Assembly: GCA_022702545.1 (NCBI GenBank)
Contig: JAHRBC010000004.1
Coordinates: 4,866,001-4,930,000, forward strand
Direction of reading: 5' to 3'
Length of the DNA stretch: 64,000 nucleotides
Source: Phycomyces nitens
Lineage: Eukaryota > Mucoromycota > Mucoromycetes > Mucorales > Phycomycetaceae
Shown: in pieces, positions 11,632-22,998 of the stretch
How positions within the stretch are numbered: the stretch's first letter is position 1
Layout: the number at the start of each line of letters is the position of its first letter
The notes under the pieces: generated by a model
The model's database searches: none
Told to the model about the DNA's origin: nothing
Seen by the model: only the letters and a program-made list of their open reading frames with translations
Translations under genes and position numbers: made by a program

Positions 11632-12827
11632 ATGGCAAACAGACGTGCAATTGCTCCTCGAACAACTGACGAGTTCAGGGAATTGATGGACAGATTGACC
11701 AGTGTGGAGGCTGGTTTGTCCAATGTGACTGGAGATGTGCGTTCTGTTGGCACCAGGCTAGCCACTATGGACACCAGGCTTGGTGTTATCATCCAAGATG
11801 GTGCCAGTACCATTGCCATCTTGGATGGTTTTGGAAATGTCCCTGGGGCAACTTCTTCTGCCCCCGTTGCTGCTGCCCCCATTGTTGCTGCCCTCATTGT
11901 TGCTGCTCCCGTTTCTGCTGCTCCTCTCTCCCCCACTGTGGTTGCACTTGCTGCGTTTGAAGCTCCTCAAATGCAGGAAACCAACCGCGTGTATGTGAGT
12001 ATATACTATTGAAATATATTGCTAGTCTAATACCTTCTAAAAATATATTAGGGCTTCATCAGACGCTACCTGAAGACCCAAAACTTCAGGTCCAACAACC
12101 CAGACTTGGTTGAGGCTAACAACCAAAAGCCTAGCTGGAGAACGGACGTGGCCTTTAACGAGAGTCCCAACAAAGAGTTGGTACTCGAGATAATGGCCTA
12201 TCTCCAGCCAAGGTTTCTTGAGTCTGGGTTGAGGTACCCTGACCTCCGCCGGTATATATACACCAACTTCAATGGAAGGCGGACTCAGGAGAAGAAGTAT
12301 TTTGAGAAGCGAGCAGAAGCGAATGCTCGCTCAAGAAGAAATGGCCGTCAGGCGGACGTGAGTTATTATTTTTATTATGAAAAGGATTCCTATTAACTCA
12401 ATTGACAATCATATATTTCATCAGCATCTCACTCGCCGCCGGGAGGCATACTCCAATAACAAGGCGGCGATTGACCAAGAAATGGACTGGGACTGCAGCA
12501 ATCTCATCCAAAAGGCAGCAATGTCTGAGGGTGAGTCTGACAATGAGGGGAGCGATGCTTCGTTCGGGCGTCGCATCCTCACTGCGCGCCCAAGCTGGCA
12601 AAGCGACGAGGTAAATAAATTCGCAAAGAATATTGTTTATTATTTTTATAGAATACTAATGAATATTTTAGTTCAATCATTTCCTTGAACTCGTCGATGA
12701 CTACGTGCTTGCCGGCTTGGGAACAAGACATCGTCAGATGCTTCGTCGAAAGTTTGGCCGCGTCGACGAAGTAGCAGTCCCGGAGGGAATGGTCCCTCCC
12801 CCACCTGAATGGGCCGTTAGAAATTAA
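11632..12827 (+). CDS. Accessory protein of element C (4 exons, 336 aa)
   Basis: Exons 11632-11994, 12052-12357, 12425-12610 and 12672-12827, all joined in phase 0 at GT-AG introns of 57-67 bp. The frame is open from ATG to TAA. Exon 1 starts MANRRAIAPR, then predicts a short coiled coil (heptad-like ELMDRLTSVEAGL) and an Ala/Pro/Val-rich tail. Exon 2 (102 codons) carries the conserved FNESPNKELV and a basic end. Exon 3 carries AMSEGESDNE and RPSWQSDE. Exon 4 ends PEWAVRN. No known domain recognised. It converges with the transposase gene; 145 bp separate its stop from the TAA at 12973. By position it could play the DNA-binding role of plant TnpA, but that is inference. Confidence 0.75.
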
Positions 12828-12972
12828 AAAAATTTAAAAAAAATAAAAAAAACCTCATCTTTGCTCCTCTCATGCACTCAATCCTAAAGACTCATTCAAA
12901 TCCTATACTTGTTTATTTTATTCTGGTATGCAATCTTGTTTAAAAATGAGTAAAGACATATTTTATTAAAAC

Positions 12973-15900
12973 TTAAGCATATATTTTTTTAGGTAAAGGG
13001 ATAACCAGTATCTTCTTTACATTATTTTGGGTCATATGTTCAGCCAGTGCTACTTCTAACAGAATGCGATGTACAGGCACAATACTGTGGTAGTTGGCTG
13101 GAGAAAATTGTGGCCTACAAATGTCAACACTTTCATGTTCTCTTGTACACTCGGAATCAAAGACAAACCAGTGAACGTACGCGAAAACATGTTGCTTATT
13201 GTGATGACGATTTAGTCAGCCATGAGACATAGGGGGCATAGACTGGGAATGGACAAACATATATTGAATCTCGCCTGTGTACGCAGTCGGATTTTCGTCG
13301 TCATTTCCAGAGAACAGAGCTTGAACATAAGAACCATGACTGACAGTACCCTTCTTGCCTTTGTATGACTGGCCAAGGAGATCGATAGACGCGATCTTGC
13401 ATATTTGGTTGTCAACAAAATACGGCAAAGATGAGGCATGTCGGTAATCCACTAAATCTGGCTTTGCATATACGAGCTTATAGTGTTCCAAGAGATAGGG
13501 ATATTCAAGGTCGTTCATTGATTCATACGGTTTCATAGAGAGTGGCAACGCAGAAGGAGGGAGAGGTTCGTTGCCTTTGATAGAGAGTGGATTCATAGAG
13601 GCTTGCATAAATGCTCTCAACCGGAAAGGGCCTTGAGACATGGCATAGGAGGAGGCATGGGAGGAGGCATGGGAGGAGGCATGGGATGGGGCATAGGATG
13701 GGGCATAGGAGGAGGAGGTAAGCTTGGACATAAAGGGGCGGAAGGGGGTTTGACTGGGACATTGAAGAACAGAAGATACATAATCTCCCTTGTATGCATC
13801 ATTAATAAAGTTCTTCATGTAGGTGGACTCAAAGCTGTCTTGTCTGTTGGTCTTGATGTTTTTTAACAATCCATTGTATCTCTCAAATGAAAACAGCCAA
13901 TAACCATACACTGGTCCAAAATCACGAATAATGGTATGAAGATGAAGGTGTAGGTGCATGTTACAAGTGAGAAGATTCGCAGGATATAGGGACTGACATC
14001 TTCGACCGAACGTTTCCAGGAAATCGTGGGCATCGGTTGCCTCGGAAAACGAGATTGCTGGCTTGACCAAAAGGCGGCAGGCATCAACGAAGCTGATCCA
14101 GTTGTTGAAGTTGTCAGGAGGGAGCACACCTTTCAACAGGACTGGAGAGTATACGAGGACCCAGGACTTCCACTCGTCTGCTTTCATGTAGGAAAAGCCT
14201 TTTCCGATCTTGCCTTTGAGGACAGCATAATCGGCCGGCAGAACCATAGACTCGGCAGTCTTTTGCATGGCAGCAAGATCACGGTCTGTGATCAGGCCAT
14301 CGTCAATCCACCTCTCGACCATTCGCTTGGCCGTACCCAAGAAGAGATTGTGCATGGGATCAATGATCGTGCAGCGAACAACGTCAAAGTATCCAAGGCG
14401 ATGCAACTGGGACCATCGAACGCCATTTTCGATTTCCAGCTGATGCCTTTCTGAGGGCGTACTGGCACTCTTCCACACCTCAGCATGCAACCGATTTTCG
14501 ACACCACTGCGAAGGGACCACTGTGCAGAGTCGAAGCCACGAAAGTCAACGCTGTTTGTTCCGTCCAAACGAGAGAAACCACGACTACACTTGAAGCATG
14601 CATGGGTGCTGTTGTGGGAAGTAAACCCACTTGTCTTTCTGGCAGCTGGAATGTTGCACGCCACCATAAACAACGCAGCATGGACGGTAACACCTGATGA
14701 ACACTCGGCAGTTTGCATCTTCACACCAACATACAGCTCTTCCAAATCGTCCACCAACGGCTTGAGATAGTGGTTGATCTCGTCAGATTTTGGTTCCTTG
14801 GGCCCAGGCATAAGTCCAACAAGAATGATGTTCTCTGCCTTGAATCGCTCAGCCCTAGGAAGATTGTTGACGGCCAAGTAGATCGCACCACAGGAATAGG
14901 TCACCCCATCGAACGGCTGGAACCAGTCAACGTTCAATGTCAGCATGAGAGAACGTGGGTCTTGGACAAAAGAAACACCATTCGAGTCCTTGAGCTCCTT
15001 CCACATGGCGCCGTCGTACACATCGCACATCGTGTCTTCGACCTTCAGCTCCTTGTTCCAATGGCGAATTCTTGCTTCGAAATCTGGGCGGAGGAAAAAC
15101 ACTCTCAACGCCTGCTTGACAGAATGGTAGTTGTATTGGTGTCTGGCTACCAAAGCACCTGATGATGACACCTTCATCAACTGGGAATCGCAAGAGGAAC
15201 GTGCTCCTGGCTTCTGGAAATCGCACCGAAGGGGAACAGACCCAGCTTCCTCGTACACCTTGTGACAATCCTGGCACACAACAGATTTCCTTATTCCTTG
15301 GGACATGGCTGAAAATCCTGTCATGCGCTGCAGACCAAGCAGGCTTGTGGGCAGTTGGAAATCTTGATCATAGATTGTCAAGAGCTTGTTGACAAACTCG
15401 ATCAAGACAACGGCGCCCTTGTCAACCACATAACGGGATGCAAACAGGACAACAGAAATGGCGATGAACCTGTGCACTGGGTTTTCAGGCATTTGGGGGA
15501 GGCAAAAGGATCTATTTTAAAATGGAAAATATTAACACCCAATTTTTTAGGCTTTTTCTCTATTTAACACTGACCTTCACCATCCAACTCCTCAACTTCG
15601 ATCTCTTCCAAATCGCCCTCGTCGTCATCATCACCACCGTCCATCTCATTCTCATCGGCATCGGCATCAGCATCGGCATCGGCATTAGCCTCATTGTCAG
15701 CACCAATTTCGCCATGATCGGCAAAAGGATCGGCTTCCAAAAACGGCGAGTTCTCCTGATCACCAAGTACATCTGAGGACCCAACTTTATGGAACAAGGT
15801 AGCCAGATATAGAATATAGTAGTTATTTAGTTTCTATTGCTATGCCAATAAATAATCCTTACGTTCAAAATCAACATCTATCATATTGCGTTGAGAGGAG

Positions 15901-16105
15901 ATTTCTAGTAAAATATATTATGATACAATTCATAGAGTGTTTACAAAAGTAACTTGCCCCTTTCGCAATTTTCAAGACGCTCTAATCTTGCTCTCTTTGC
16001 ATGACGTTGAGCAGTCAGTTTCTGGACAAGACTGTAACCATTCTTGCTTGTACTGCATCTAGGGCAAAAGCACTTCTCATTGTAGACATCGGAAGTAGAA
16101 GACAT
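12973..16105 (-). pseudogene. Tnp2-type transposase of element C (near-intact, in-frame TGA)
   Basis: Exon 1 (ATG at 16105) encodes the CFCPRC...H zinc knuckle. Exon 2 near 15850-15891 and an acidic Asp/Ala-rich exon 3 (to about 15577) follow. The catalytic exon reads from 15492 with VACNIPAARKTSGF, NVDWFQPFDG, DPMHNLFLGTAKRM and FERYNG. A TGA at 13216-13218 interrupts it after MSHG. The same frame then continues to the family C-terminus PLPKKIYA with TAA at 12973. The usual exon 3 acceptor (TAG in A) reads TGG here, and the exon 3/exon 4 junction appears one base out of phase. Probably inactive, or it carries sequencing errors. Confidence 0.75.
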
Positions 16106-16347
16106 GGTATTTGTGTATTGAAGTTTAAACAAAAAGGAAACAAGTGTTACATATGCTTTATTTGCTACGGTTTTATAAGAGTATAAAAATATTATCTCCT
16201 GTTCTTTATATCCGAGCCAATTAAATACAATAAAACAATATTTTCAAGGTGATCACAAAAAAACGTGTTGAGTTGCAAATTTGCTTCAGCTTTCTCCACG
16301 TTCTCAGTTAACTGTGCACAGTAGAATAGCTCACCGTTTTCCCAGTG

Positions 16348-16424
16348 TAAAGTGCTCTAAAATCATAAAAAACGGTAGTTATGCTACCGTTTTCGGCACA
16401 GCTACCGGTCCTTCCACCATAGTG
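16348..16424. mobile_element. Tip of a CACTA-type element G
   Basis: 77 bp ending CCACCATAGTG at 16424, the inverted form of CACTATGGTGG. It holds AACGGTAGCATAACTACCG-type motifs and resembles the left end of element F (47311 onward). The right flank (16425) is LINE coding sequence. The rest of G is replaced or covered by element C. Confidence 0.6.
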
Positions 16425-17358
16425 TTTGACGTTGGGCAAGAGCATGCCATATGACCCGTCGGTCAACAGTATCATAGGCAGCCTTGATGTCAAGGAAGGC
16501 AACGACGGGGTAGTGGTGGTGACGGGCATAGTGGGTTTTCATGAGATCATGGAGGCATAGGGCTTGATCGAGGGCACCACAACAAGGACGGAAACCACCT
16601 TGGGAGACGTCAAGGGGAGGGGAATGGGAGTGAAGGATCAGGGCAATACACATCTCGAAGAGCTTTCTAACGACTGAGGTGAGGGAGATTGGTCAATAGT
16701 TGGCTGCTTCGGATGGATTCCCTTTTTTGAAGATGGGGAAGACTTGGGCTTGACGCCAGAGGGAAGGAACGTATGACCACTGCCAGCAGATGGTGAAGAG
16801 GAGGGAGAGGAGGGGGGCAACAAAACGACAGACGGGTTTAAGCATTTCTGTGCGAATGTGGTCTGGGCCAGGGGCTTTTTGGGTAGGGAGCCAACGCATG
16901 TATTCTTCAACCATCGACGAATCGAATGGTGAGTCAACAGAGGCGAATGGGGTGAGAGAGAGGGTGTCAGGAGGAGGGGGAGGATGGGAGACGGGAAGGA
17001 TGTGACCACTGTAGACAGAGGACAGGTGTGTGCGCATTGTCTCAGCAGCTGCGGAGGGACCATTGTCATGTTGGAAAGTGTGTTGGGGTTGGCGGCGACA
17101 CTTCAACTGTTTGATTTTGGAGGTAGCTTTGCCAAAGTTTCTCTCCATAGCCTCACAGAAGGCGTGCCAGGAAGCGCGTTTGGCAGTCTGAACGGCTTGG
17201 CAGAACTCCAGATGTGCTCGTTGGTGCCGGCTCCACCAATTGATCTTGTCTATGCCACAAGCTCGACGCCATTGCTTGTAGCAACCATCACAATGGTCGG
17301 CTGCCTCTTGAAGGGCAGGTGTCCAGAACTTCTTCCACTTGGAGGGACGGGGAGGGCG
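16425..17358 (-). pseudogene. LINE ORF2 fragment: reverse transcriptase
   Basis: Second part of a non-LTR retrotransposon ORF2. It joins in frame to 32561-33477 once element D is removed. It contains WTPALQEA, KAPGPDHIRTEML and FPIFKKGNPSEAANY. The canonical NYRPIS motif has a stop instead of Arg (TGA, from CGA by C-to-T), followed by PISLTSVVRKLFE. QGGFRP and the catalytic block A FLDIKAAYDTVDR come next. The sequence ends before the YADD block because element G is inserted, so the gene is dead. It was probably about a full-length R1/Tad/Jockey-like LINE; the clade is not determined. Confidence 0.85.
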
Positions 17359-17885
17359 CACTGGAAAAATGGGTCTGAATACTCATGTGTAAAAGTGCAG
17401 TTACTAAGGGGTAAAATTAAGATTTATTAGATACGCTGTATGGGTTTCTGTATGTGCCAAAGCCAAGTTTTACACAATGAGTTATGACCTGGTTTCTGCA
17501 TGAGTATTTACTTCATGGGCTGACCAAGTGGGGGTTGTTAGTATGAGCGGGTCATTAATTTGACCTGATGTACAGAATAAAAGTCTATTTGAAACCAAGT
17601 TTCGTTGTTGTACACTCTTTATATAAGAGGAAAGTTGAAAGCAAAAGAACCTCTTGACATGATTAAAATCCGATTATACTCAGGTGGATTGAAGGCTTTC
17701 TTAATTTTTAACCAATATTTGAAGGCTATTACTGTGTAATCAAGCATTGAATGCTCCCCCATTATTTTATATCCTGTACTTATTAGGTTGTTTATGGTTT
17801 ATATTTGTGTTTATTGGAAAGAATAGAATGGTTCTATACACGAGTTCTAATACTATTACTGTCTATCCTTGCCACTTCTACCGGC

Positions 17886-19254
17886 CTACTTGATACTACT
17901 TGGATCGGGTGCTTCTCTACTGAACAATACCTGAAAATAAGGTCCGACGGCGATTTGGGTGGTTGCGGTAGTGTTCTGATATAATAAAAGTTATATTAGT
18001 GACATATATTCAAAAGTGCGGGTGTTAAATCAGAGGAAAACAAAGCATGGACAAGAGTACGGTGAGACTTTGTTTATTAAGAGAGAAAGAATTTGTGAAT
18101 AAGATGAAGACTATTGCTATTCGTATTGTGCGTTTATATAGACATTGAGATGAGTGCTAGTGATGATATGATGATATCATGTAATGTCTGTTCTCTCTAC
18201 CAACTATTAGATATGACTTGTTATTTTACTTAGTACTATTAACCAGCGTGTTAGTACTAGTTGTTAGTGTGTCTTTACGTATGAATAATGTATTTGGAAA
18301 GGTACACTCTTTAGTGCACTTCCAGTAGGTCGGTTATTCAATATGTTTCAATATTGGTAATTTGTGTTAATGTTTCAATCTATGATTATGTTGGATACAA
18401 CAGCGGGTGCTATTCAAGATGCGAGGTATATTATACTTACATTGTAAGGGATGGACAAGAATGGACAAAGAGGGGCTGAGTTGTGCGGCATGGCATCTTG
18501 TATGATTAGGTTGACTAGAGATGGGGTAAAATAAATTATTACAGGTGAATTGAGTGATAAAATAATTAATTTACATACCAGAAGCAGAGTTGGCGATTAT
18601 AGTAGAGGGATGGTATATGGCGGCCAACAATAGCTTCTTATTAAGAGTATAAAAAATTATTAGTAAATAGCCAGAATAATATTTTGAAAAGCACAAAGAC
18701 CAAGAAACGGCATTACCATTATGATAACCAGTCGTAGATGATGAGGGAGGCAGATGAGGTAGACAGTGATGGCGGCGGCCTATTGTAGAATAAGAAACGT
18801 TAGAAAAGAAAATTATTATTTTTTTGACACAAAAAGATTTTTTTACCATAGCACCAATGATGATACCATATAATAGACCATGCCAGTAGAGGAGGTCTAT
18901 AAGATCAAAAGAGATAGTCAGAATAAATATATAAAAAAGTATAAAAGCTAAAAGACAGCATTACCATTATGATGACAGTTGTAGATGATAGAAGACGCAG
19001 ATGGGGTATAGGGTGATTGATGGCGGCGGCCTATAGGAGAATAAGAAGCATTAGAGAAAAAAAAAGTTTGACACGAAAATATTTTTTTACACTGGGACTG
19101 ATGACATTATCATATAATAGGCTATGAAAGTGGAAGAGGTCTATAAAATAGAAAGAGAGAATCAGAATAATTTGCAAGATGGCACCGGCACATTTAACTG
19201 ACCATGATTAGTTTGGAGGAGCAATGCAGGCAGGATGTATTGGAATGAGTGCGT
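17886..19254 (-). pseudogene. Micro-exon gene (gene 3) of element D, decayed
   Basis: Homologous to 9537-11215 of element C. The start codon is ACG where C has ATG. Exon pairs at about 18600-19140 are present twice, against five copies in C. A 380-bp solo LTR (18023-18402) sits in the intron before the last exon, whose AACACTACCGCAACC start matches H. The two second exons of the pairs (63 and 66 nt) are multiples of three. Not functional without a start. Confidence 0.5.
18023..18402. mobile_element. Solo LTR (380 bp)
   Basis: Begins TGTTAAATC and ends GATACAACA. It is flanked by a 5-bp duplication GCGGG (18018-18022 and 18403-18407). Element C has the empty site at about 9669. A second copy, also 380 bp, is at 53461-53840. 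No internal region or coding capacity. Confidence 0.9.
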
Positions 19255-19677
19255 GTTTATAAAGAAGCCGCCAATTTTTTAGTCTAAAGAGGTGTAAAAA
19301 AGAAAGAGAAAATAGGCGCGGATATAAGGAAACAAGAGAAAGGAAAAAAGGCTAAAAAGAAAAAAAAATACAAGGATATATAATTTGAAACAGAGACAGA
19401 ATAGGTGTAATGGATAGAGTCCAAAAGCAATAATGGTGCCGTTCATTAATGTGTACAAGAAGTCTTTTTGGATTTATAAATAAAGCTGTCTTTACTAATA
19501 TATAATCTGTATTTTATATTATTAAATCCTTTTGACCAACTTGTTCACTCTTCCCACTCAAATCCAATTTTTCTATCTATCTGTCTCTTGTGCGTTTTAA
19601 GTAAAAGATATGTTTAAACTTAAAGTAGTAAACGAGTATTAAATATTGTGTATTTTTGATATAATTTATAATAGAAA

Positions 19678-20085
19678 ATGTCAAACCAAAGAAGGAATAT
19701 TGCTCCACGACCTGCTGACGACGATGTCAATATGCAGACGGTCATCACAAATCTCCAAGAGGATCTTGCCTCAATTAGAGGCGACATGACCACAATGAAC
19801 AGAAGAATGGGGACTCTTATTGAGTCCAACCTCACTGTCATTGCTGCCACAAGTATTGTGGCTCCAGTACCTGTTCTTGCCTCTGTTGCTGCCCCAACTG
19901 CCGAGGCCACAAATGAATCGATGTCTGATGCAAAGAAACGTGTGTTTGTAGGTGTCACCAGATATAATATCCTATCAACTAAATTCTTATTTTGATCAAA
20001 CAGAAAGATATTCGTGAATATTTGTGGCAGCCAAAGTTGAGGTCAAGGGCGTTGGTTGACATCCAGGCAAATAACAACAAGCCAA
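19678..20085 (+). pseudogene. Accessory gene of element D, 5' part (split by E)
   Basis: Exon 1 (19678-19947, MSNQRRNIAPRPADD and a coiled-coil-like stretch) ends in phase 0. Exon 2 begins at 20004 with KDIREYLWQPKLRS and is cut after NNNKP by element E. The remaining 224 nt of exon 2 are at 28400-28623. 82 plus 224 gives exactly the 306 nt found in every other well-preserved copy. Confidence 0.85.
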
Positions 20086-20108
20086 CACTGGAAAAAGTAT
20101 ACAATTTT

Positions 20109-20183
20109 ATGGTGGAGAAATATCTGTAGTATTAAAGTACCATCATCGATTTATTGTTATTTCAATCTATATTTCTCCACCAT
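20109..20183. repeat. Subterminal inverted repeat of E
   Basis: ATGGTGGAGAAATAT at 20109-20123 is repeated inverted at 20169-20183. A 45-base loop separates the two arms, close to the left end of element E. Confidence 0.75.
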
Positions 20184-20424
20184 ACAAATATGAATGATAC
20201 TATAGGGAATGACGCCTGGTCTATCAGAGAAATAGGTCTTTAGTTCCGCTTGAAAAACCTTTGATACCCCCCAACTTTTCTGTTATTAAAGAGGTCTAGT
20301 TTATTTTATATTTCGTGTCAAGTAAGCCTATTATTTATTGTATTTTGTGCCATATAAAGCTAATTGCAATATCGCGATTTACAATCTATTCATATCCTTT
20401 ACTTTTAACCTCAGTAACTCATCT

Positions 20425-20568
20425 CTTTAGGCTGAAAAGCAAAGGGAAATAGTGTCTTTAGACTGAAAATCAAAGGGAAATAATGTCTTTAGACTGAAAA
20501 GCAAAGGGAAATAATGTCTTTTAGACTGAAAAGCAAAGGGAAATAATGTCTTTTAGACTGAAAAGCAC
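20425..20568. repeat. Tandem repeat, about 5 x 32 bp
   Basis: Consecutive units containing GACTGAAAAGCAAAGGGAA and AATAATGTCTTT. They lie in the left arm of E, outside any gene. They could be subterminal protein-binding repeats of the kind known in CACTA elements; this is inference. Confidence 0.8.
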
Positions 20569-20699
20569 CGTATCATACGTTTACATACAAGCCTCATTTG
20601 TTGATTTTTAAAAAATAAATTGTTTTTTATTTATTTTTTATTTATTTAATATATATATTTCTAGATGAATGCTCTAATCATATAATAATAATATATATG

Positions 20700-21459
20700 C
20701 TATTTCTAGAGTATTGTTTGATATTTTGCATCTAGCAAGACCAACAAGTTCCTACCTGATAGATATTGGGTACTGTCTTGGAGAAGAATGGTGCTATTTA
20801 ATAGTAATAGGAGCAAAGATTAATTAAATAATCGTAGTGGATCAAATTATTTGCTGTTGTACTTACAATGTTGATATCGTGAGTAGATGGACTACTTGAT
20901 AGATTCATGAGAATATCTCAGCATATTAGCTGTCAGTTGAGATTGTCTAAGAATTGTAAAGTTATTAGTATTCTAGATATTCATATATACTATATTATCA
21001 GCGGTTTTCTTACCTGTGTGATTGTTTGTTCAGGCATGCGGATGAGATTCTTAATATATCTAATAGAGAATAGAACATAGTTATATATGTATAAGTAAAG
21101 AGATATATATAATTTGTAATAATATAATAGCTTACCATGATGTTTGATTACAAGATTGAGTGACATGCAAAGCCGTGATGACTGGAGGCATCAAGTCATT
21201 AGTAAAGAGAAGCTTTGAGCAAATATTATTTTATGTTATTAAACCATGTAAAATGACCAAAGAGAAGAAGCTTGTTGATGATCTGTAAAGATAATGGCAA
21301 AATTATTAAGTAATTACATAAAATAATAAGAATAAAATAATTACCAGTATGTGTATAAGAGCAAGAGGCAAAAGAGAAAGAACAAAAAATAATTTGAGTT
21401 CCAAGGTGGTTTACCCCTAAAAAAAGTGCGGTCTCTAAAATCAATAATCCCAAAAACAT
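20700..21459 (-). other. Possible micro-exon gene in left arm of E
   Basis: The minus strand holds several short segments bounded by AG and GTAAG/GTAATT, for example a start MFLGLLILETALFLG near 21459 and donors near 21390, 21135, 21015 and 20870. Position and orientation match gene 3 of C and H (outward from the accessory gene). I could not join all segments in one frame and see no clear sequence match to the H exons. Confidence 0.25.
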
Positions 21460-21673
21460 AATATAATCGTCATTTTCATTTTACAGTTAGACGCTTTATT
21501 TAATCAATAAAAGACACTAATTAGTTTTAAGCAAGTCATTGTAAAATATGATTATATATTGTAGAATAAACATCAGTAACAGTTCATTATACTTCTTTAC
21601 TTGTAAGAAACATTATAATATCATAAAGATAAAATATTAATAATTGTCATTTAAACATTTATTCATATAGAAA

Positions 21674-22913
21674 ATGAACAACTTTGACATCTCCAAAATC
21701 TCTACCAGTAGTCCTATCTATGCATCTATTATGCGTAGTGCTATGGCTAATGTCCAGAACAGTGAACTTACCACTGCATCTACTTCGGCCACTGTAACAG
21801 CAGAAGAGACATCCAATTACCAGGATGATAATGAAATCTGTAGCTTGCTAAACTCGGCAAATATCAAGATGGATTCTCTTGAAAATCAAAACAAGACAAT
21901 TGCAAGTGAAGTGGGTGATTGCAAGACGTCAATTTCGCAGCTTGAGAAGGTCATTGATAGACTTGTCACTGGCCAAATCAGCATCAAGGATATTTTGTCT
22001 GGTGGAAATACTCCTGCAAGAACGATTGCAGTGGCCAGTTTGGTACCTTGGGGTGAGGAACCCTATGTTGTTGGAAAGAGATATCCAAAGATCTCAGTAA
22101 GTCTTGACTAGACATAAAATCAATAAGAAGAGTATCTAAAACCAATTTATAGAAATTAATCAATGGCTATATCAAGCACCCAAACTTCACCAGTGACAAC
22201 CCTGTCAAGATAATGGAGAATGATGCCAAGCAAGGGTGGTCCTTGACTAGCTACTACAACAGTAGCTATAACAATGCACTGGCCATAAGGCTGATCACCT
22301 ACTTGGGAAGACAAGAGGCAGGAAAGGCGATCCCTTTGAATGATCTTGCCAAAATGGTAAAAAACCATTTTGTCAACCAGGTGCGCCAGCGCCAGCGAAC
22401 CCCAGAGGCTGCAGACAGAAAAAGACTTGCATGCAGAAGACGACAGCGAACTGTTATGGTAAGTTTGTATTTTAATCAATATAAAACTGTTATTTTCTTA
22501 CACACTTAATATACAGATTCTTCGTCGCCGAATCAAGGCATACAACAAGTACAGAGACCAGATTGACAGAGAGATGGGCAGAAAAAATTGCGACCATGCC
22601 CTCCAAAAGGAAACCATGTCTGAAGATGAGACTGATGGAGAAGATAAGGTAAAGGCCTTTCGCCCTAGCTGGAGAAGTGACGAGGTAATTATTTTAGCAT
22701 AGTTTTTCATATTAAAATTCTATATCTTTTATTAATACACCTTATTATATTCAATAGCTCCAGACTTTTATAGATCTTGTTGATGATTTTGCTTCCCAGT
22801 CACTAAAGAAAAAGGGAAGCTCCATTTTGAAACGCGTCCGAGTAGTTCGTCAAAAGGATGTACCAAAGGATTTAGCAGTCCCATTGGCCGCGTGGACAAT
22901 AAATAATGAATAA
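21674..22913 (+). CDS. Accessory protein of element E (4 exons, 350 aa)
   Basis: Exons 21674-22096, 22153-22458, 22517-22684 and 22758-22913, all in phase 0 and open from ATG to TAA. Exon 1 is Ser/Thr-rich, followed by a coiled-coil-like stretch (MDSLENQNKTIASEV). Exon 2 has the family length of 306 nt and a basic end. Exon 3 keeps ETMSEDETDGED and RPSWRSDE. Exon 4 is 156 nt, as in C and D, and ends LAAWTINNE. No known domain. Convergent with the transposase, 85 bp away. Confidence 0.75.
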
Positions 22914-22998
22914 ACTATCTATTTTATGTTTTATATTTTTTGGCTATCTTTTGCTGCAGATACTTTTGTGAGATAAGGATAGGTAAAGATATTTATTT

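Larger units (their letters stand above)
9014..16347. mobile_element. Element C, CACTG-type transposon
   Basis: Left end CACTGCAAAAACTGTGGGG at 9014. The right end at 16347 reads inward CACTGGGAAAACGGTGAG. Both flanks carry TAA (9011-9013 and 16348-16350), compatible with a 3-bp target duplication. However, the left flank is A-prime and the right flank is the tip of element G, so simple insertion into one site does not explain both sides. Inside are a minus-strand micro-exon gene, a plus-strand accessory gene and a convergent minus-strand transposase. Confidence 0.7.

Noticed and set aside
13216..13218. TGA as a sense codon (genetic code change), suggested by in-frame TGA in B, C, J and the LINE
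   Set aside because: The intact DNA-transposon genes mostly end in TAA and TGA is never needed as sense in H, E or the J transposase. The TGA in B replaces Trp and that in the LINE replaces Arg, as expected from ordinary G-to-A and C-to-T mutation.
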